This document shows, one piece after another, positions 57,613 through 64,000 of a stretch of DNA of 64,000 nt; within the stretch, counting starts at the first letter, position 1, and every line of letters begins with the position of its first letter. Position numbers and translations under genes: made by a program. The stretch comes from Voacanga thouarsii (lineage: Eukaryota > Streptophyta > Magnoliopsida > Gentianales > Apocynaceae): positions 1,049,837 to 1,113,836 of the forward strand of contig JANUWF010001184.1 of assembly GCA_026120185.1 (NCBI GenBank), in the 5' to 3' direction. The notes under the pieces are model-generated. The model was not told the DNA's origin. It made no database searches and saw nothing but the letters and a program-made list of their open reading frames with translations.

Positions 57613-59438
57613 TACGTTTTTATTTAATTGATGGTATTCTCATTTGCTCTACAAGTCCGAAGACGCAGGCGAAGCATTTGAGGCTAGTATTGGAGAAGTT
57701 TAAAGAGCACAAGTTCTTTGCTAAATTCAAAAATATGAAGTTTTGGTTGAACACGGTGTCATTTCATGGTTATGTGGTATCAAAGTGGATCTAGCAAAGG
57801 TTGAGGTAATCTTAATTTGGAAATAGCCTGAGAATATAATTGAGATCAAAAGTTTCTGGGACTAGTTAGGTTTTATTGTCGATTCATTAATGGACTCTCG
57901 ATGTTGGCTTCAGCAATGACATGATTGCCGAGGGAAGATGTTCCATTTATCTGGGGTGAGAAATATGAGAAAAGCATTCAAGAGCTCAAAACAAGGTTAA
58001 TGACAGCTCCTAAGTTAAGCTTGCTAGAAGAAAATAGACCTTACGCCTTATACACTGATGTAACAAAGGAGGGATTAGGAGTTGTATTAGTGTAGTACAT
58101 AAAGGTTATAACATATACATCATGAAAATTGAAGGCCATAAGGTCAACTAACCAACTCATGATCTGGAGTTGGTTGCTATCATGTTTGTGTTAAGGAAAT
58201 GGTGGCAATATTTGTATGGAGCAGAGTACAAAGTATTCACTGATTAAAGAGTTTAAAGCAAATCTTTATTCAGAAGGAATTGAATCTTAGAATATGGATG
58301 GAGTTTCTAGAGGAGTATCGATGCCCTATCGATTACCATTTGCAGAAGGTTAATGTAGTGGCGGATGTTTTGAGCCAAAAAGTGAAAATAGCCAAATTAA
58401 CCGTTCAAGAAATTTGAGCAGTATAGGAAGTGTTACCTCAAAAAGTAGAAGTACAAGAAGGAAGAATTTGTATAAGTAATTTAAAGTTGATGCATGATTT
58501 GAAATAAGAAATTGTTAAGGTCTAATAGGTCAACACTGAGTTTCAAACTTTCAAAGACAAGGAGATTAAGAGAAGAGATAAGGATTTTTGGGCAAATGAA
58601 GCAGGAGTACTATATTTCTATGACAGGATATGTGTATCAAATGACTAGGAGTTAAAGAAAAAGATATTAGAAGAAGCTCATAAAAGCAAGTATACTATTC
58701 ATCTTAGAGAAGTAAAAATATATGAAGACTTAAGAAAGCTTTCTGGTGGCCTGGAATGACGATGGGTGTAATACAAAACAGGGCGACCTGCTTGAACTAT
58801 CAAAAGTTAGGGGAGAGCATAGGAAGACAGCTGGACTACTATAGCCATTGCCGATTCTTGAGTAGAAGTAGGAAGAGGTGACTATAGATTTTGTCATTGC
58901 TTCACCTAGGACAAAGGCACAGAAGGATGCTGTTTGGGTAGTGGTGAACAGAATGACAAAATGATACATGTTACGCCGGTGAATATGAGTGATTCTATAG
59001 AGAAGTTAACTTAGGCCTATACTTGGGAAAATGGTGGAACTTCATGGAGTACCATTGAGTTTTGTAACCGACCATGTGCCAAGGTTCACTTGAGTTTCAG
59101 GAAGATATAGGGACAAATTTAAAGTTTAGTACATTAGCTCTTTCACACACTGATAGATAGTCAGAAAGAGTTATAAAGATCTTGGAAGTCATGATTAGGG
59201 CATGTACTAGATTTTGGGACAAATGGATAGATAGTGTGCTTTATGCTGATTTGGTATAACAACATCTATCAATCTTCAATAGGAATGGAACCATATGAGG
59301 TTTTCCATGGATGAAAATGCCAAGTTCCTCTGTATTGGGGTTAGGTGGGAGATGGACAAGTTAATAAGGCTGGAGAAGTCTGCATACAAGAGATAGAGGA
59401 TATAGTGAAATTAATTCAAGAAAAACTAAAGGCGACAC
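57613..59438 (+). pseudogene. G2 pol remnant, RT end to integrase
   Basis: RT: a degraded active-site region near 57625 (usual IDDIL changed to IDGIL), then SPKTQAKHLRLVLEKFKEHK, AKFKNMKFW and HGYVVSK. RNase [18 protein letters not shown] near 58152 and [12 protein letters not shown]. Integrase: the segment near 58850-58960 with PLPILE, EEVTIDFV and KDAVWVVVNRMTK; ELHGVPLSFVTDH near 59041 (second Asp region); and SSIGMEPYEVFHG near 59274. It ends at LIQEKLKAT where the solo LTR interrupts. There are more than fifteen stops. Confidence 0.82.
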
Positions 59439-61178
59439 TGTAAGGTATCTCATGCATATCATATATGGCGCAGCGAAAAAATAAGAACAAAATTCCATTC
59501 CAGGATCTGCATACATGTGGAAAACAAGATATAAAGAGAAGAAGGTCACCTTTCTAGTGAGTCCCTGTCGTTAAATTTTTTTTTCCTTTCTCATCCGAGG
59601 CGCAATCCAAGCAATCTTCTTGATCAAATACCACGAGAGTCGAATGTCCAACCACTACAATCACAGTGTGTGACTATCTCTAACAGAAATCCACACGGAG
59701 GATCACTCTCAAGCATCAAGATGTTTCTGTACTAGCAGAAACCAAGAATGGCGGTTGGGGTTTTGATGAAGAACAACAAGATAGAAAGAAGAGAAGGGAG
59801 TCGTGTGTGCCCTAGGGTTTTGGAGTTGTTTTCGTGAATCTTCTTCTTTTTAGGAATTATACATATATCCTATATATCACGAAAAAATCCTGCTGAAAAT
59901 ACTCCATCTAAGAATTCTAAAACAATTAGAATTCTCTAATTATAATTGGAACCATCAAGTTCTCACAATTACAATTTGGTTCATAAATTATAACTAATTA
60001 TAATTTATCCACAACAACTTCTCTTTCTCGCAATTAACCCCACTATGTTATCAAATAACATCTTGAGTATATAATCCTCTATTGTGTGTGACCTATTAGG
60101 TTTCCTAGTCAATTGGTAGCGGACATGAATTAATTCAAACGTCTTTGAGATTAATAATTCATAATTAATTAGAATTAATCATATTAATTCTAATCAGGAT
60201 TGATTTATTAATTCATTAATTAATAAATCCATATTCTGCAGATCATGAGCGGTATCTAGCAACACATCATGACCACCCAAGAGTTCAGCTTGACATGAAT
60301 CCTTCAATAACAAACTACAGTGCAATTAACTCCTTTCACCATACAATATCTCATTCGGTTTGGAGTACAGAATTAATGCCAACTCCCTCTAGAATATATA
60401 TTTATATATTGATTCTGGCCCGAATATAATAGTATTTGTACTAGGAACCCACTACTCTAGATGTATATCAATTGGAACTGTTTCCAATACACAGTCGCCT
60501 TGGCCAAGGATTTCTCGAGTAATAATTCATACAAGTGGCCGTGAGATATTCGCCCCTACTATTAAGAGTGGTGAATCATTAATTGACCCTCTCAACTACT
60601 TTCGTTTACCTCACATGTACCTAATATCCATCCCATAGGCAGCCCTTGATCTGGCTCCAGAGATTGGAATCAAAGTACAATGCTCAGTAAACAAAGTACC
60701 TTGGAGATATCAAATCTAAGGATACTTACACGTTTGCTATATTGAGATTATATCATCGGCACTAAATAGTTATCCATATGATTATCTCACAGACTAGGTC
60801 ATCCAATATACTTGTTCCATTAACAAGCATCCACGTGTTAATTTTGAATATCTCAATACTCATGGATATAAGAAACACCACCTGATCAACTCAAAAAGTC
60901 TAACACATGCTAGTCTTAATGCATTAATAATGTCGTATCTTATTAATACTATGACTAGGGATTATTTAAGTACTAACATTATACGAGTGCGAGTAGGAAT
61001 CTCACATCATGATATCTATCATGATTTCCTTAACAAAGTGTTGTACTAGGGACTTTATCTAACAGTTATATTATACAAAAGTAAACAAAAGAAACTGTAA
61101 GATAAATAATGCCTTTTATTAAATAAAATGTGTCATATACAACGTACAAGTGATTGCCTCTAGGGTATAACACTAACA
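59439..61178 (-). mobile_element. solo LTR of the copia 1 family (1740 bp)
   Basis: The plus strand runs TGTAAGGTATCTC to CACTAACA. The reverse complement aligns with 2265-3980. It is flanked on both sides by GACAC (59434-59438 and 61179-61183), a perfect 5-bp target duplication. The integrase tail of G2 continues on either side. No interior is present, so it is a product of LTR-LTR recombination. Confidence 0.95.
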
Positions 61179-61183
61179 GACAC

Positions 61184-61579
61184 AAAGTAGACGGAAAAGT
61201 TGTGCAGACAACAAAAAAGGACAGAATTAGGGCTTAAAGTTGGAGACTAGATGTTTTTGATGTTGACGCCTAATAAAGGGATACTGAAACATCTGAAAGT
61301 AGGAAAACTAAGTCCAAGATGAAGAAGTATCAACCTGATCTATAGTATGTATTTAATGATGAACCGTTCGTATTGCATCCTAATCTGAGCTATGTGAAGA
61401 AACCTATCAAGCTTTTAGATTGAAATATCAAAGCACTCCAAAATAAGCAAATATCGATGGTGAGAATTTTATTGGAGCATACGGTACTCGGGATGGTACG
61501 TGAGAGATAGAAGAATGGGTGACATGGAGTACCCTGGCTTGCTAAAGGTATGATGCCGTGAATTTCGGGATGAAATTTC
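61184..61579 (+). pseudogene. G2 integrase C-terminus, after the solo LTR
   Basis: The text resumes with a SRQKSYAD-like stretch, then KKRTELGLKVGD and FLMLTP (family pattern RQKSYADxRRRxLEFxVGDxVFLKVSP). Farther on, DLXYVFNDEPFVLHPNLSYV-type sequence appears near 61340-61390, followed by KKPIKLLD-like residues. The order matches the end of chromovirus integrase. Stops are present. Confidence 0.65.
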
Positions 61580-61595
61580 TTTGAGGGAAGGAGAA
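61580..61595 (+). other. G2 polypurine tract
   Basis: TTTGAGGGAAGGAGAA lies directly before the LTR start TGTAAAACCCC. Confidence 0.85.
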
Positions 61596-61857
61596 TGTAA
61601 AACCCCACCTAAAACTACCATTAAAATAGGGAAGGGATATGCATAGCATAGCATATGAGCATATGATTTTTATGACGCATTTGTATATGTTTTTATTGTC
61701 TACTTGTGATCTTGTTGAGTATTTGTGTTGATTGGGAATTTTATTTTTGTGTTGAGAAGGTTTTAGATTATGATAATGAAGGTTGAATAGAGGAACTAGT
61801 TTTAGTGTTAGTGAGAAGAGAATTATTGGGGAATGCTATGAACATAATATTTCTGTG

Positions 61858-61913
61858 GTCTAGTGGTTAGAGCTTTGGGCATATTATGTAGCGATCTGAG
61901 TTTGAATCCTAAC
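61858..61913 (+). other. tRNA-like A/B-box block in G2 3' LTR
   Basis: GTCTAGTGGTTAGAGC, then about 36 bases on GAGTTTGAATCC; the counterpart of 46683-46736. Confidence 0.45.
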
Positions 61914-63591
61914 TTTTATTAAATTTTCTTCAATTTTTGTTTATTTTTATTATTTATTTATTTATTTTTAATTCTTATTTTTTCCCCTTGGCTTAAACCC
62001 AAAGTTTTTCCGGCCGCCATTGTTGAGGTTTGAAACCCCTAAAAATTTTTCATTTGACTTTTAAAAGAATTACGGGATAAAATTTGTTTTTTTTAAATTC
62101 AACCATTTTGAATCATGGATTTGATTGCAAATTATCTTTTCAAACTTAATTATGGAAAAAAAAAAAACTGACTTTTATCGTTAAGTTTTAAGCAACTTGT
62201 ATCTTACCGACCATTCTATTTATCAGAATTTCTTTCCCGTAGGTGCCGTTTCCTTTATTCTCGACTAAAGGTTCGAATTTGATAATTAAGATACATATCC
62301 AATTTAACCTTGATAATTCTTGTGTTTGGACATTTTAAATACAAGTCCGACATAGCTCGACATTTTGAGATTGTCCACCACTTTGAGACTTCTTGGTGTC
62401 ATAAGATCTTTATTATTTTGAAACCATTTTTTAAATTCTTTTTAACTTTCAAAATCCTAGGATATTCCCTATATTTAGTATTCAAATTTCCTTTCACTTG
62501 TCAACCGAATACCATATCCAAAATTCCCTTATATGGTGCTCTCAAAACTCATGCCACTCCATCCCTAAACTGCAATATATGTTCAGTTTTTTTAACTATC
62601 AGAGCTTGTCTCTCTAAGTTCATTGGCTTTAAGTCCCTTACCCTCATGAAACCCTTTTAATTTCGAAACTCTATCTAAACATTTTCCAATTTTTAAAACT
62701 CCTAAAATCCTCCAAGAATCTCTCTATTGTTAACTCACCCCATCCATTAGTCAAGCTACCAGATTTCCGAAATACAAGCACCCCACTCTCGACACCATTC
62801 GGCCATCATACGCATTTCTCATAGGAGAGGGAAACTCACACACGCTTCCATTAACTACTTTATTCGGACCTGTCAAATGCTCTAGCACCTAGTCAGCTTT
62901 CCTTCTCCCAAAACCCAAGATATCTCCTCGCTAAACTTAACGCAGGAATCATATATCTCCACTCACTCTCAACTCCATTCTGTTGTTATTCCCTTCATTC
63001 CGAGAACTGAAGCTATAGTTTCATATTTGTTTAATGCTAAATTCCTCGCGTCACTAGAAGATGACATTTCCATTGCCCATCTAGAGCTCCGTGGTGTATT
63101 TTCTTCCTTGAAGGTACCAACAGACTCCTCTATTTCTTTTCCTTAAATTGGTCCAAGAAAAAGTGGGATAAGAGTCAGATTTAGTGGCTTGAGTATGGAT
63201 TGTATGTGTTGTATGTTGGGGACGGGGGGTGGTGGGGATTCTTTGTCATTGAATTTTGGGAATTTGAATAATTGATGCCGATGTGGAGTCTTGGTAATCA
63301 TGCTGTAGGAATAGAACTCTATATGGGATCTTACTAACTACTTGGGCATTTATGATCGGCATGTCTGTATTCAGGTGCTTGATGACTGTTAGCATGTAAA
63401 TTAGAGATATGATTTTAGTTCTCTATTATTCGGATTGTATTGATGGTTGAAGCATTGAATTGTTTAAGTTATATGTTACTCATTATTCTGGTAAAATTTG
63501 TTTGGTATTAGCATATCTGACTGCACCATTGATGATAGTTAGTATATTATAATATAATATAATATAATCCTAATATTGCTATTAGTTGTAC

Positions 63592-63660
<69 letters not shown>

Positions 63661-63661
63661 T
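63592..63661. repeat. (ATT)n microsatellite
   Basis: About 23 ATT units, in the same LTR position as the 53972-54072 array. Confidence 0.97.
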
Positions 63662-64000
63662 GTCAATAATATTATTTACTATAAAAAAAATTACTATTTA
63701 TTTACCATGAGGATTATTAAGTATTACATTCTGTCATTATTATTAAAATTAATTTTTATTATTTATTATTACTTATGATTGTAATTATTTAATTTTATTG
63801 TTAATGTAATTATTATTTATTAATAATAAATTATTATTTTTGTCATTTATTGTTAATCAATATTACTATAACTTTTATTATGATTATTATTTATTACTTA
63901 TTAGTATTATTATTATGATTAAAATTATTAATTATTATTTAATATTATAATAGAAATTATTTACTATTATCGTTTATTAGTATTCCTTATTATTACTGCT

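Larger units (their letters stand above)
61596..64000 (+). repeat. G2 3' LTR, cut by the window end
   Basis: It aligns with the 5' LTR from its first base, including the empty site of copia 3 near 62540 and the ATT array. About 1.9 kb should lie beyond the window. The small open frame at 62310-62660 is also present in the 5' LTR (47144 on) but has no coding character. Confidence 0.9.

Overview
The window is AT-rich plant nuclear DNA made almost entirely of nested LTR retrotransposons and their debris. I recognise no intact host gene, no rRNA or true tRNA gene and no CRISPR array. The organism is inferred to be a seed plant, probably a eudicot with a repeat-rich genome. The evidence is plant-type Ty1/copia pol remnants with iMet-type primer sites, Athila-like Ty3/gypsy remnants with a tRNA-Asp-type primer site, chromovirus-like Ty3/gypsy elements with 3.3-4.3 kb LTRs, and a MITE. 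I cannot name a species. Every coding stretch carries stops, frameshifts or deletions, so all are called as pseudogenes.

Left part (1-22.9 kb). The end of a plus-strand copia element (1-3980) sits inside a minus-strand Athila-like element X (3981-7213). X sits in the 3' LTR of a second minus-strand Athila-like element Y (7214-15948). Y sits in a partial LTR of a third (15949-16960, interior 16961-18000). Y has a gag and a second ORF resembling the plant transposon protein family, but no recognisable pol. From 18000 to 19704 there is degenerate LTR-like sequence. The 3' LTR of a further Athila-like element, E2 (19705-21458), follows with its 3' noncoding tail and the end of its integrase.

Middle (23.1-46.0 kb). 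A roughly 2 kb solo LTR (S1, ends at 23097 and 45967) was inserted into the E2 integrase gene. It was then opened three times: by copia element 2 (23229-32464), by chromovirus-like element G1 (32703-40070, target duplication AATAT) and by a 4.3 kb LTR without interior (S2, 40728-45013). The E2 integrase continues at 45973-46415.

Right part (46.4-64 kb). A large chromovirus-like element G2 begins at 46416 with a 4.3 kb 5' LTR. Its interior is degraded and its 3' LTR (61596 on) runs off the window. Its 5' LTR is split by minus-strand copia element 3 (47383-52898, target duplication AAAAC). That element's own 5' LTR carries a 143-bp MITE (52688-52830) with a 9-bp target duplication. The G2 pol is split by a solo copia LTR (59439-61178, duplication GACAC) of the same family as the copia element at 1-3980.

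The observations I consider most worth checking are: the nesting order recorded by target duplications; GC-rich palindromic arrays just upstream of TATA boxes in several Athila-like LTR families; a tRNA-like A-box/B-box block at the same place in related long LTRs; a 310-bp patch of G2 LTR that is far more similar between its two copies than its surroundings; and repeated polypurine-tract-like cassettes in the Athila-like tails.
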